From: Sutcliffiella tianshenii
Lineage (GTDB): Bacteria; Bacillota; Bacilli; Bacillales; Bacillaceae_I
Assembly (NCBI RefSeq): GCF_016908565.1
Contig: NZ_JAFBED010000007.1
Coordinates: forward strand, 1 to 64,000
DNA: 64,000 nt
Reading direction: 5' to 3'
Part shown: in pieces, positions 55,296 to 63,238 of the stretch
How the letters are laid out: each line of letters starts with the position of its first letter
Position numbering within the stretch: the first letter of the stretch is position 1
Translations under genes and position numbers: made by a program
The notes under the pieces: generated by a model
Database searches by the model: none
The model's input: the letters and a program-made list of their open reading frames with translations, nothing else
Told to the model about the DNA's origin: nothing

Positions 55296-55856
55296 CTACT
55301 CCTGTTTTAAAGGGAAAATCCCTATTTTTTCATATTTCGGCAACTTATGTAGATGCGTTTGATATAAAACAAATTCCTTTACTATAAATGTGTCCGTTCT
55401 TGCCTGGTCGCTCAAGGCTGAATTCTGTTGGAAAACAGGTCCCTGCCACTTTCTTGCCAAGGTGATATGTGGATGAAAAGACCGTCGATCCAAATCAAAT
55501 CCAATCTTTTCGCACGCCTCATATACTCTATCCCTTAACAGGTTCAGTTCTGCCGATTCCACTACCCCATGCCAGAAAATCCTTGGCGATTGCGGATTTC
55601 CGAATGTCCCTAGCCCGCTCATTTTCAATGAAAAGCCACTCGCATCCTGTGCAATAGCAGTCATGGAATCTTTTATTTCAGCCATTCTTTCTTCATTTAC
55701 AGCTCCGAGAAAAGCCAGGGTGATATGCAGGTCCTCCGGATGGACCCATCGAGTAAAGGCGAATTCATTTTTCAGTTCCTTCAAGTATATGGACATTTCT
55801 TCAATCAGGTATTCTGGTAATGGTATCGCAATAAAAAAATGATTTTGTGTCGACAT
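55296..55856 (-). CDS. thpR: RNA 2',3'-cyclic phosphodiesterase (ThpR/YtlP)
   Basis: A 186 aa 2H phosphoesterase. Both catalytic HxT motifs are present: His44-Ile-Thr46 (LHITLAFLG) and His130-Ile-Thr132 (HPHITLARKW). It hydrolyses 2',3'-cyclic phosphates on RNA ends; older annotation is 2'-5' RNA ligase. ATG start. Divergent from the cysteine synthase gene across a 181 bp gap. Confidence 0.92.
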   Translation of the reverse strand: MSTQNHFFIAIPLPEYLIEEMSIYLKELKNEFAFTRWVHPEDLHITLAFLGAVNEERMAEIKDSMTAIAQDASGFSLKMSGLGTFGNPQSPRIFWHGVVESAELNLLRDRVYEACEKIGFDLDRRSFHPHITLARKWQGPVFQQNSALSDQARTDTFIVKEFVLYQTHLHKLPKYEKIGIFPLKQE

Positions 55857-56037
55857 AGTTTCATACCTTTCCTATTTTATCAAAAAGTTCCGAATTTGCG
55901 TGGTTAACAAGAACAATCGCTGCAAATGATAATAATATGTATAGTCAATTCCGTGCAGATCTATCAATTTAATCAGCATTTTATGATACAATACACAGTA
56001 ATAAATGGATTAGACAGAGAAAGGTTGTGTACTTACC

Positions 56038-56970
56038 ATGAAAGTTGTATCCAACATGGCAGATTTGATCGGGTCCACCCCATTGGTAAAATTGAACCGT
56101 ATCGTTCCAAAAGGGGCAGCTACGGTCTATCTGAAATTGGAATTCTTCAATCCAAGCGGCAGTGTAAAAGACAGAGCCGCTTTCAATATGATCATCCAGG
56201 CTGAAAAGGATGGACTCATCAAGCCTGGCGATACCATCATCGAACCTACGAGCGGCAATACCGGCATCGGCTTGGCGATGAATGCGGCAGCCCGAGGTTA
56301 CAGGGCTATTCTTATTATGCCAGATACCATGTCAAAAGAAAGAATCAATCTACTTAAAGCTTATGGAGCTGAGGTGGTTTTAACTCCCGGTGATGAAAAA
56401 ATGCCAGGCGCCATCAATAAAGCGAAGGAGCTTGTAAAAGAAATTCCCAATAGCTTCATGCCGATGCAGTTCGAAAACCATGCCAATTCCGATGCCCACC
56501 GCAAATCGACGGCACTCGAGATCATTGATGGCATGAATCAGATCGGCAAGCCGCTCTCAGCCTTTGTTGCGACTGCAGGAACCGGCGGAACGATCACTGG
56601 TACGGGGGAAGAACTGAAGAAACACTACAAAGATCTGACCGTCCATGTCGTGGAGCCAGCAGGATCACCTGTCCTGAGTGGGGGAAAGCCCGGAAAGCAT
56701 AAACTGGTCGGCACAAGCCCAGGATTCATCCCCGACATATTAAATCAGGAAGTCTATGATGAGATATTTAAAATAGAGGACGAGGACGCGTATGAAATCA
56801 CCCGCCAGCTAGCTGCATTAGAGGGCATCCTTGTCGGACCATCTTCCGGGGCAGCTTGCTACTCAGCCATACAAGTGGCCAAACGTCTCACCGAGGACGA
56901 TGTAGTGGTGTGCATAGCTTGCGATACAGGGGAAAGATATTTATCGACGGATCTGTTTGATTTCCAATGA
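56038..56970 (+). CDS. cysK: Cysteine synthase family protein (CysK/YtkP-like)
   Basis: A PLP enzyme of 310 aa that makes cysteine from O-acetylserine and sulfide. PLP Lys44 lies in NPSGSVKDRAA. TSGNTGIGLAMNAA (substrate loop) and TAGTGGTITGTGEELK (PLP phosphate loop) are intact, as is the PSSGAACYSA segment near the end. By position next to thpR it corresponds to B. subtilis ytkP rather than the main cysK locus, so the symbol denotes family. ATG with GAGAAAGG about 15 nt upstream. A possible -10 TACAAT lies about 40 nt upstream; its -35 is poor. Confidence 0.88.
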   Translation: MKVVSNMADLIGSTPLVKLNRIVPKGAATVYLKLEFFNPSGSVKDRAAFNMIIQAEKDGLIKPGDTIIEPTSGNTGIGLAMNAAARGYRAILIMPDTMSKERINLLKAYGAEVVLTPGDEKMPGAINKAKELVKEIPNSFMPMQFENHANSDAHRKSTALEIIDGMNQIGKPLSAFVATAGTGGTITGTGEELKKHYKDLTVHVVEPAGSPVLSGGKPGKHKLVGTSPGFIPDILNQEVYDEIFKIEDEDAYEITRQLAALEGILVGPSSGAACYSAIQVAKRLTEDDVVVCIACDTGERYLSTDLFDFQ

Positions 56971-56990
56971 CTTTTTGAAAAATGTATGTG

Positions 56991-57027
56991 AGGGGCTTTT
57001 CGCGACATGTGAAAAGCCCTTTTTTTG
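56991..57027 (+). terminator. Terminator of the cysteine synthase gene
   Basis: GGGCTTTTC / GAAAAGCCC inverted repeat with 9 nt loop followed by T7. Confidence 0.92.
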
Positions 57028-57032
57028 TTTGT

Positions 57033-57240
57033 GATGGACTTTTTGGGCTTTGGTTGGCGTGGAAAGGTCCTTCATAGGCTTTATGATGGACCTTTTGCCA
57101 CTCCCTTACCCTTAAAAGGTTCTTCATTCGGCTTATGATGGACCTTTTGCCTCCCCTTCACCCTGAAAAGGTCCTTCATAGGCTTTATGATGGACCTTTT
57201 GCCACTCAATCCCCACACAAAAGTCCTTCATGCAGCAACA
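57033..57240. repeat. 52 bp tandem hairpin array (4 units)
   Basis: GATGGAC starts at 57033, 57085, 57137 and 57189, exactly 52 bp apart. At each of the three unit joints the DNA is a long imperfect palindrome: AAAAGGTCC-T-TCATA, a 4–5 nt loop, TATGA-T-GGACCTTTT. The hairpins are strong on either strand. Spacers between hairpins are C-rich and variable. It lies between two convergent genes, with ordinary terminators of its own on each side, so it is not needed for termination. Confidence 0.93.
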
Positions 57241-57242
57241 CC

Positions 57243-57274
57243 AAAAAAAGCTGCCCGTAAAATATCCGGACAGC
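57243..57274 (-). terminator. Terminator of the MFS permease gene
   Basis: Minus-strand GCTGTCCG / CGGGCAGC (one G·U pair) followed by T7. Confidence 0.88.
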
Positions 57275-57290
57275 ACACTTTCGAATTCAA

Positions 57291-58445
57291 TTAAGCCTCC
57301 GCCAGCGCACGCTCATCGGCTTGTCTGATATATAGGATCAAACCAAGTCCTGCGAATGTTAACATCCCGAAAAAGAGATAAACGTAAGCAACGGAGAAGT
57401 ATTCTGCAATATATCCACCAAGGAACGTACAGAACCAGCTGCCAAGACCGTTCCCAACGGCTGTATAAAGACTGACGGCTGTTGCCCGGACGTTGACTGG
57501 CGCAATGTCGCGGACATATTGCATCGCAGCGGGAATGAAGAGTCCGACTGAAAAGCCTTGCGCAATGGTGGTGGCATACACGATGTATAATGGCGGTTCA
57601 AAAAAATAGAAAACCCAGCGAAGCGCAGATACCAATGCGGCACTGATCATGATGGAGTGCAGGCCGAACCTGGATATCCATTTACCTGCAAACCTCATGA
57701 AAGGCGCCTCACTCCCTGCAGCCAACAGGAAGGCAATCCCTACACCTGTCACCGTGCCCCCTATATCAGTGATGAACAATCCGAAATAGAAGTTATTCGC
57801 AAAGACCGGACCGAATATCAGGAACGTAGTAATAAGGAACAATACAAATTTGGGCATTCTCATCAAAGTGCCTATTCCATCCCTGATATTCACGTTCATC
57901 GCCTGGCTTTCTTTCGGCAGGAAGAAAACCACCAGCATGGCTATGAACAGGCCGATGGCAAATACATAGAAAATGACTGTCAGAGAAAAATATTCCGATA
58001 GTTTCCCGGAAACAAGGACCGCTATCGCGAATCCGACTGCTCCCCACAACCGGATGGAGCCGTAATTCCCTTTAGTCTTTTGCACATAATTCAAGGTGAT
58101 GCTATCGGAAATCGGCACAAGCGCACTTTGGGAAAATGCCAGTAGGAATGCGATGACAAGCAATCCTGCATAGCTTCCGACAAAGGCAAAGACAAAGCCG
58201 GCCAATCCTGTAAAAAACAATGTGCCAATCAGGATCTGCCTTGGCTTTTGTGTATAATCACTGAACACTCCCCACATCGGTTGTATGAGGATCATTACAA
58301 CCGGACTGATCGACATGATCATGCCGATCTGTGAGCCCGATAGCCCGACATCCTCCTTGAGATATACCGTTAACAACGGGAATAGAGCGCCAAAACTGAA
58401 GAATACGAGAAAATAAAAGCTGTAAAAGTACCGGTTTGTAGACAT
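57291..58445 (-). CDS. MFS permease (nucleoside/sugar:H+ symporter-like)
   Basis: A 384 aa protein with 12 predicted helices of the MFS_1_like/LacY-like group. FSFGALFPLLTVYLKEDVGLSG lies at the N-terminus, QPMWGVFSDYTQKPR forms the motif-A loop and GNYGSIRLWGAVGFA the TM4–5 region, typical of this group. Substrate not predictable. ATG start with AAGAAGG upstream. It forms a single-gene unit between the 52 bp array and pepV. Confidence 0.85.
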   Translation of the reverse strand: MSTNRYFYSFYFLVFFSFGALFPLLTVYLKEDVGLSGSQIGMIMSISPVVMILIQPMWGVFSDYTQKPRQILIGTLFFTGLAGFVFAFVGSYAGLLVIAFLLAFSQSALVPISDSITLNYVQKTKGNYGSIRLWGAVGFAIAVLVSGKLSEYFSLTVIFYVFAIGLFIAMLVVFFLPKESQAMNVNIRDGIGTLMRMPKFVLFLITTFLIFGPVFANNFYFGLFITDIGGTVTGVGIAFLLAAGSEAPFMRFAGKWISRFGLHSIMISAALVSALRWVFYFFEPPLYIVYATTIAQGFSVGLFIPAAMQYVRDIAPVNVRATAVSLYTAVGNGLGSWFCTFLGGYIAEYFSVAYVYLFFGMLTFAGLGLILYIRQADERALAEA

Positions 58446-58480
58446 TGTATGATGAACCTTCTTTCTTGCTGATATATAGC

Positions 58481-58519
58481 GAAAAGGTTACCAGCTAAAG
58501 AAGTCTGGTAACCTTTTCA
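58481..58519 (-). terminator. Terminator of pepV
   Basis: GAAAAGGTTACCAG / CTGGTAACCTTTTC inverted repeat, 14 bp perfect, after the pepV stop. Confidence 0.92.
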
Positions 58520-58548
58520 TTCTATCACAATCTTTTTTTTACATCAGA

Positions 58549-59961
58549 TTATTTTGCAAGCTCATAGATCGCTTGAGCATAAATTGCTGTAGCCTTCACC
58601 AAGTCCTCGATAAAAATATGCTCATCCTTCTGATGGGCAACATCCTCGCGTCCAGGGAAAAGTGGTCCGAATGCAACACCGGCCTCAAGCGATCTTGCAT
58701 AAGTGCCGCCACCGATGGACAAGAGCTTCGCCTTTTCCCCTGTCTGCTCCTCATATACCTTCTGGAGGGCCTGAATCAGTTCATGGTCTTTCGGTACGTG
58801 ATGCGGAGGTGCCACTTCGTATTTCAATAACTCAAAGCCGCCCTCTTCTGCTGCTGCGTTTATTTTCCCGCGAGCTGCTTCTACATCGCACGTCACCGGG
58901 AAGCGAATATTTACTCCGAGTGTACCTCCTGTGGATTGGCTATAGGAAAATACACCGGTGTTAACGGTCAAATCACCTGTTATGTCATCTTGGAACGCAA
59001 TGCCCAGCTTTTTCCCTCTGGAGTCGAATGCCAGTTTTTCAGTAACAAAAGAGACAAATGCCGCACCATCGGCATCCAATGCAAGGGAATGAAGGAACTC
59101 TGCCAGATGATACCCTGCATTATTTCCGTTGTCAGGCTCCATCGCGTGCGCAGAAACTCCTTTGATGGAAAGGAACAGCGCATACCCCTCTTTTGTATAG
59201 CCGCCTTCTAGACCCTTTGCTTCAATGAATCGATTAAAGCTATGCGTAGCTTCCTCCAGGCTGCCTGACAATTCCAATGTCGCCTTCGCGTGGTCGGGAA
59301 CCATATTCAGACGTCTCCCTGAATCAAACGATAGCAGAGTGGCAGTTCCAGTTGGCTTACCTTCAATTTGTTTTAGCTTCAGACGGATATCCCCAAGTCC
59401 TTTTTCCGCATAGATGATTGGAAAGTCTGCATCAGGAGCAAAGCCCATCGTCGGCATTTCCTCGTTTTTGAAATAGTGGTCCACACACTGCCAGCTGCTT
59501 TCTTCATCCGTACCGATAATGATGCGCACGCGTTTTGATAAAGGAAGACCAAGCTCCTTCACTATTTTCAAGGCATAATAGGCCGCCATTGTAGGACCTT
59601 TGTCGTCAATGGCGCCACGGGCAAAAATTTTCCCGTCACGGATGGAGGCACTGAATGGGGCATCTGTCCAGCCATCGCCTTCCGGAACCACATCCACATG
59701 ACAGAGAATCCCAACTAGCTCATCCCCTTGTCCGTGCTCGATGTGTCCGGCATAATGATCAACGTTCTTTGTAATAAATCCATCTTCTTTCCCTATATGT
59801 AACAAGTATTGAAGCGCCTCTTCAATCCCTTTTCCAAACGGTGCTTCAGGGGATGCCTCTTCTTCATTCAGCACGCTGTTTATCCTTAAGAATGATTGAG
59901 TATCCTTAATGAGCGCTTCCTTTCTTTTTTCCACTTCATCCAGCCAATTGATCTTGGTCAT
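58549..59961 (-). CDS. pepV: Dipeptidase PepV (M20 family)
   Basis: A cytosolic dizinc dipeptidase of 470 aa. Zinc ligands and catalytic residues fall in VGILCHVDVVPEGDGW (His, Asp), GRGAIDDKGP-type block (ARGAIDDKGPTMA), GTDEESSWQC (tandem Glu) and APDADFPIIYAEKG (Asp). The C-terminal His is in FGPLFPGREDVAHQKDEH. A lid domain interrupts the catalytic domain. ATG start; GGAAGGG lies 13 nt upstream. It is 9 bp downstream of the Ecs-like permease gene, so probably the last gene of that transcript. Confidence 0.95.
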   Translation of the reverse strand: MTKINWLDEVEKRKEALIKDTQSFLRINSVLNEEEASPEAPFGKGIEEALQYLLHIGKEDGFITKNVDHYAGHIEHGQGDELVGILCHVDVVPEGDGWTDAPFSASIRDGKIFARGAIDDKGPTMAAYYALKIVKELGLPLSKRVRIIIGTDEESSWQCVDHYFKNEEMPTMGFAPDADFPIIYAEKGLGDIRLKLKQIEGKPTGTATLLSFDSGRRLNMVPDHAKATLELSGSLEEATHSFNRFIEAKGLEGGYTKEGYALFLSIKGVSAHAMEPDNGNNAGYHLAEFLHSLALDADGAAFVSFVTEKLAFDSRGKKLGIAFQDDITGDLTVNTGVFSYSQSTGGTLGVNIRFPVTCDVEAARGKINAAAEEGGFELLKYEVAPPHHVPKDHELIQALQKVYEEQTGEKAKLLSIGGGTYARSLEAGVAFGPLFPGREDVAHQKDEHIFIEDLVKATAIYAQAIYELAK

Positions 59962-59970
59962 TTTATACGA

Positions 59971-61110
59971 TCATCCCTTCCATAAAAAATGAAACATTGC
60001 ATTCATCAATAGGACAAAGCCGACTATACCCAATGCCGGATAATAGAGCCATCTTGTGACCGCATCCTGAAAGTGCTCCTTTAATATCCCTTTACCTTTA
60101 TACAGGTTTAAGAAAGGGTGGGCAGTCAGTTCATCATATACTATATTTAACCACTCTTTCATGAAAAAGAAAAATGCGATAAACAATCCAAACTTCATCC
60201 ATAGGGGCATATAGATCATCACCGCAATCGTGATGCCAATGATCTTCAGATAGGACGAGACATGCCGCAAATTCCTTAGTAAGTATTTGAAAAACAGTTC
60301 CGCAAGGGCATTTTCCGGACGGCGGTCCGTAAAAATCCTTTGGGACTTTCTGAATAATAAAGGCCTTGTCCGTTTGGAAGCCTTCGGAATATGGACGTAC
60401 TCGGACATGGCGAACATCATCCCGACATACTTTTGCTTTATCTTCTCGTTTTCCGATACATCAAAATCAAAGCTATCCGCTTTCCAATATACATAGTGAG
60501 TAGCTGCAACCATGAGCAGAAGCGTGACATTCAAGGAGATACCGAGGGCACTCTTCAATGATAAATAAAAGAATGCTCCACCAAGAACAAAAACGGCAAT
60601 GCTTATCAATCTGTTACTCCAGCTTTTCCATCTCAAATCAATCAGCTGGCCTATGATGATCAACAAAAGTCGTGTTAACACAATGTAGGTGATATAAGGA
60701 AGAAAAGAAAAGGCACCCGGCTCCACCGTATCAAGCAAAAGAAAAGACACACACCCGATCAGAATGGATATCACAGTATTCTTCAATAGGGAGACACAGA
60801 TGCTAAAACCTTTTATAGACTGGGGGACATCTTTCCGGTGAATAAAAAAATAACTATCCGCTGCTTCCACAAAGATCCTGATACTGCCATTATTTAGTAA
60901 AAGATAGATAAGTAGTATAGTCAGGCCAAAAGGTAATTGACTGATTATTTCAACTATTTCAGGAATCGAGTCATAAACCATTGCCCCTACAAATAGGATG
61001 GTAAGGAAAATATAGAACAAAATGGTCCAGTCCATGACGACCTTGATGTTCTTCCATTGATACTCCCGGTCCTTCCTATAGCGGTACCGGAACAGTGCAC
61101 TTCCACTCAT
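59971..61110 (-). CDS. EcsB-like ABC transporter permease
   Basis: A 379 aa membrane protein of the EcsB family. It begins MSGSALFRYRYRKDREYQWK, then has two helix groups (about 30–185 and 280–378) with a cytoplasmic segment between. Substrate unknown; B. subtilis EcsAB affects secretion and sporulation, but this is a paralogue at a different locus. The start is ATG 61110, which overlaps the ATPase stop in ATGA. An upstream in-frame start at 61146 would lie inside the ATPase gene. Confidence 0.85.
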   Translation of the reverse strand: MSGSALFRYRYRKDREYQWKNIKVVMDWTILFYIFLTILFVGAMVYDSIPEIVEIISQLPFGLTILLIYLLLNNGSIRIFVEAADSYFFIHRKDVPQSIKGFSICVSLLKNTVISILIGCVSFLLLDTVEPGAFSFLPYITYIVLTRLLLIIIGQLIDLRWKSWSNRLISIAVFVLGGAFFYLSLKSALGISLNVTLLLMVAATHYVYWKADSFDFDVSENEKIKQKYVGMMFAMSEYVHIPKASKRTRPLLFRKSQRIFTDRRPENALAELFFKYLLRNLRHVSSYLKIIGITIAVMIYMPLWMKFGLFIAFFFFMKEWLNIVYDELTAHPFLNLYKGKGILKEHFQDAVTRWLYYPALGIVGFVLLMNAMFHFLWKG

Positions 61111-61820
61111 CGGGATGCGCTCCTTGATGAGAGGGTGTAGAAACAATCAAGAAGAGAACCTTCAGGCAACCCGCATTCCCTCTGAATATCCTGTAAAGTA
61201 CCAGAAGATTTCACCTTTCCATCCGAAAGAAGCACAAACCGGTCACAGATTCGCTCCGCGGTGTCAAGTACATGCGTACACATCAGAATGCCTGCGCCTC
61301 TTTTCTGCTCTTTTTCAAAAAGCAGTAGCAGATCCTTTGTTGCAATCGGGTCGAGGCCAATGAACGGTTCATCTACCACATATAAGGAAGGCTGTGATAG
61401 GAAGGCAAATATCAGCATTGATTTTTGCTGCATCCCTTTCGAGAAGGTCGCAGGTGAGTCATGAATAACATGTTTCAAATCAAACAAATCAAGCAGCTCA
61501 TCCACTCTAGGCTTCCACTCCGACTCTGGAAGTTCCATCAAGGATGCCATCAGATCTATATGCTCCCATAGAGTCATATCGTAATAGAACACCGGCTTTT
61601 CGGGGATATATGCAAAAGAATTATCCGATGGGAGTTTTATTTCCCCTTCATAAAAAGGATTCATGCCAAGGAGAGTCTTAATGGAGGTGCTCTTTCCCGC
61701 CCCATTAGGCCCAATAAGTCCAACCATTTCTCCTGCATTCACGGTTAATGCTATATTTTCCACTACCTTCATTTCATCATCATAGCCAGCTCGTTTCAAA
61801 TGTAAAGTCATCAAGTTCAT
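61107..61820 (-). CDS. EcsA-like ABC transporter ATP-binding protein
   Basis: A 237 aa ABC ATPase. Walker A is GPNGAGKS (37–44), the Q-loop lies before PEKPVFYYDM, the signature is FSKGMQQK, Walker B is LYVVDEPFIGLDP and the switch His is in MCTHVLD. It energises the adjacent EcsB-type permease. The start is ATG 61820, 8 nt after GGAGGAGG; the longer reading to 61838 overlaps that site. The operon order is ATPase, permease, pepV. Confidence 0.9.
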   Translation of the reverse strand: MNLMTLHLKRAGYDDEMKVVENIALTVNAGEMVGLIGPNGAGKSTSIKTLLGMNPFYEGEIKLPSDNSFAYIPEKPVFYYDMTLWEHIDLMASLMELPESEWKPRVDELLDLFDLKHVIHDSPATFSKGMQQKSMLIFAFLSQPSLYVVDEPFIGLDPIATKDLLLLFEKEQKRGAGILMCTHVLDTAERICDRFVLLSDGKVKSSGTLQDIQRECGLPEGSLLDCFYTLSSRSASR

Positions 61821-62109
61821 ATTTCTTGCCTCCTCCATTCATTTATACGGAACTTCAGGGACAAGGTTTCGAATTTTCAAAAAAAAGCTGGCACAATGTT
61901 GTCGATTAATGTAAAATCATGGATAAGGAATAATAATCCAATTTTATCATAGGAATGTCACATTTTTTGTTAAAATTGTGTAAATAGCATCATTATTCTA
62001 GAATTTTTTATGTATAATCGTGTACAATATAAACTAACTTAATACTAAACACCTACCATCAAGAATTATCTAGTAGTAACACGTTAAATACCGGATAAGG
62101 AGTGGTTTT

Positions 62110-62331
62110 TTGAAACCTTCAACAAACCGTATGCTAACCCGTATTAAAGCCGTCTACATGTTTATTCATGAGAAAGGGACTGTGTCCACACAGCAGTTGG
62201 TCGATGAATTTGGGATCACCCCCCGAACCGTCCAGCGTGATTTAAATGTGTTAGCTTTTAATGGTCTTGTTCAAAGCCCCACTAAAGGTAAATGGGCTAC
62301 TACAGAAAAGAAGGTCAGGTTGTCGTCTTAA
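62110..62331 (+). CDS. ytzE: YtzE, small DeoR-type HTH protein
   Basis: A 73 aa protein made almost only of a DeoR-type winged helix (MFIHEKGTVSTQQLVDEFGI, TPRTVQRDLNVLAFNGLV). It lacks the sugar-binding half of DeoR regulators. A DNA-binding role is likely and the target unknown. The start is TTG at 62110 with AAGGAGTGG upstream. Confidence 0.88.
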   Translation: MKPSTNRMLTRIKAVYMFIHEKGTVSTQQLVDEFGITPRTVQRDLNVLAFNGLVQSPTKGKWATTEKKVRLSS

Positions 62332-62368
62332 CGTTACATAGATATAATAATTTGCATATTGCGTGGAA

Positions 62369-62402
62369 AAGGAATCGATCCGAGCGGAGTCGGTTCTTTT
62401 TG
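62369..62402 (+). terminator. Terminator of ytzE
   Basis: GGAATCGA(T)CC / GG(A)GTCGGTTC with a GAGC loop, imperfect, followed by T5. Confidence 0.65.
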
Positions 62403-62426
62403 TTGTCTTTGCAAAGTTAGACAAAA

Positions 62427-62462
62427 TAAAAACAGGAAGGAGAAGATCTCCAGCCTGTTTTA
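62427..62462 (-). terminator. Terminator of rsuA
   Basis: Minus-strand AAAACAGG / CCTGTTTT arms around GGAGA/TCTCC, followed by TATTTTG. Confidence 0.8.
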
Positions 62463-62507
62463 TCTTGTATTACTCTACATCAGTTGCTTCTGTAACCTTC
62501 TTAGAGA

Positions 62508-63221
62508 TTACCTATTCTCTTTTAAGAGTTCCACTTCTTCATCCGTCAGTTCCCTGTATTCACCGAGTTCGAGATCTGGATCGAGTTCCAGCGGTCCCAT
62601 ACTGAGCCTCTTCAGATAGGTAACCGTTTTTCCGACTGCCTGGAACATTCTTTTCACTTGATGGAATTTCCCCTCGACGATGGTGACTTCTATTTCGGAT
62701 TGAGGACCGGCAGAAAGTATCTTCAGCTCGGCAGGCAAGGTTTCGTAGCCATCATCCAAGGTGACACCTTCACGGAATGATGCAATGTCCTCTTCCGTTA
62801 CTTCTCCGTCAATTTTTGCATAATAAGTCTTGGGAACATGCTTTTTCGGTGAAAGCAGCTGATGAGCAAGCTGGCCATCATTGGTCAGGAGCAGAAATCC
62901 TTCCGTATCCTTATCAAGCCGTCCCACCGGAAAAGGTTCAAAAATCTTATCTTCCTCTTGTAAAATATCCACAACCGTTTCCTGTCTGTGGTCCTCGGTT
63001 GCCGACAAGAATCCAGGAGGTTTATGCATCATCAAGTAGATGAACTCGCGGTATTCCACCACATCATCCAATACCGTCACTTCTTGTTCCTCGGGCTCCA
63101 CATGAACCTTTGCATCCTTCACTACCTTGCCGTCCACTTTTACAACGCCTGTCTTCAACAGCTTCTTCACTTCTTTACGGGTTCCATAGCCGCTGTTTGC
63201 CAATAGTTTATCTAATCTCAT
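62508..63221 (-). CDS. rsuA: 16S rRNA pseudouridine synthase (RsuA/YtzG type)
   Basis: Isomerises a uridine of 16S rRNA (U516 by E. coli numbering) to pseudouridine. 237 aa. An N-terminal S4 domain (RLDKLLANSGYGTRKEVKKL) precedes the RsuA/RluB catalytic domain with nucleophile Asp103 in GRLDKDTEGFLLLTNDG. The later EVTIVEGKFHQVKRMF block is typical of this family. ATG follows AAAGGAG. It is 17 bp downstream of the murJ stop and probably co-transcribed with it. Symbol follows family; B. subtilis name ytzG. Confidence 0.92.
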   Translation of the reverse strand: MRLDKLLANSGYGTRKEVKKLLKTGVVKVDGKVVKDAKVHVEPEEQEVTVLDDVVEYREFIYLMMHKPPGFLSATEDHRQETVVDILQEEDKIFEPFPVGRLDKDTEGFLLLTNDGQLAHQLLSPKKHVPKTYYAKIDGEVTEEDIASFREGVTLDDGYETLPAELKILSAGPQSEIEVTIVEGKFHQVKRMFQAVGKTVTYLKRLSMGPLELDPDLELGEYRELTDEEVELLKENR

Positions 63222-63238
63222 AGTTAACTCCTTTGATA

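Noticed and set aside
62359-62619. 86 aa plus-strand ORF downstream of ytzE
   Set aside because: It spans two terminators and the antisense of rsuA, with no ribosome binding site.
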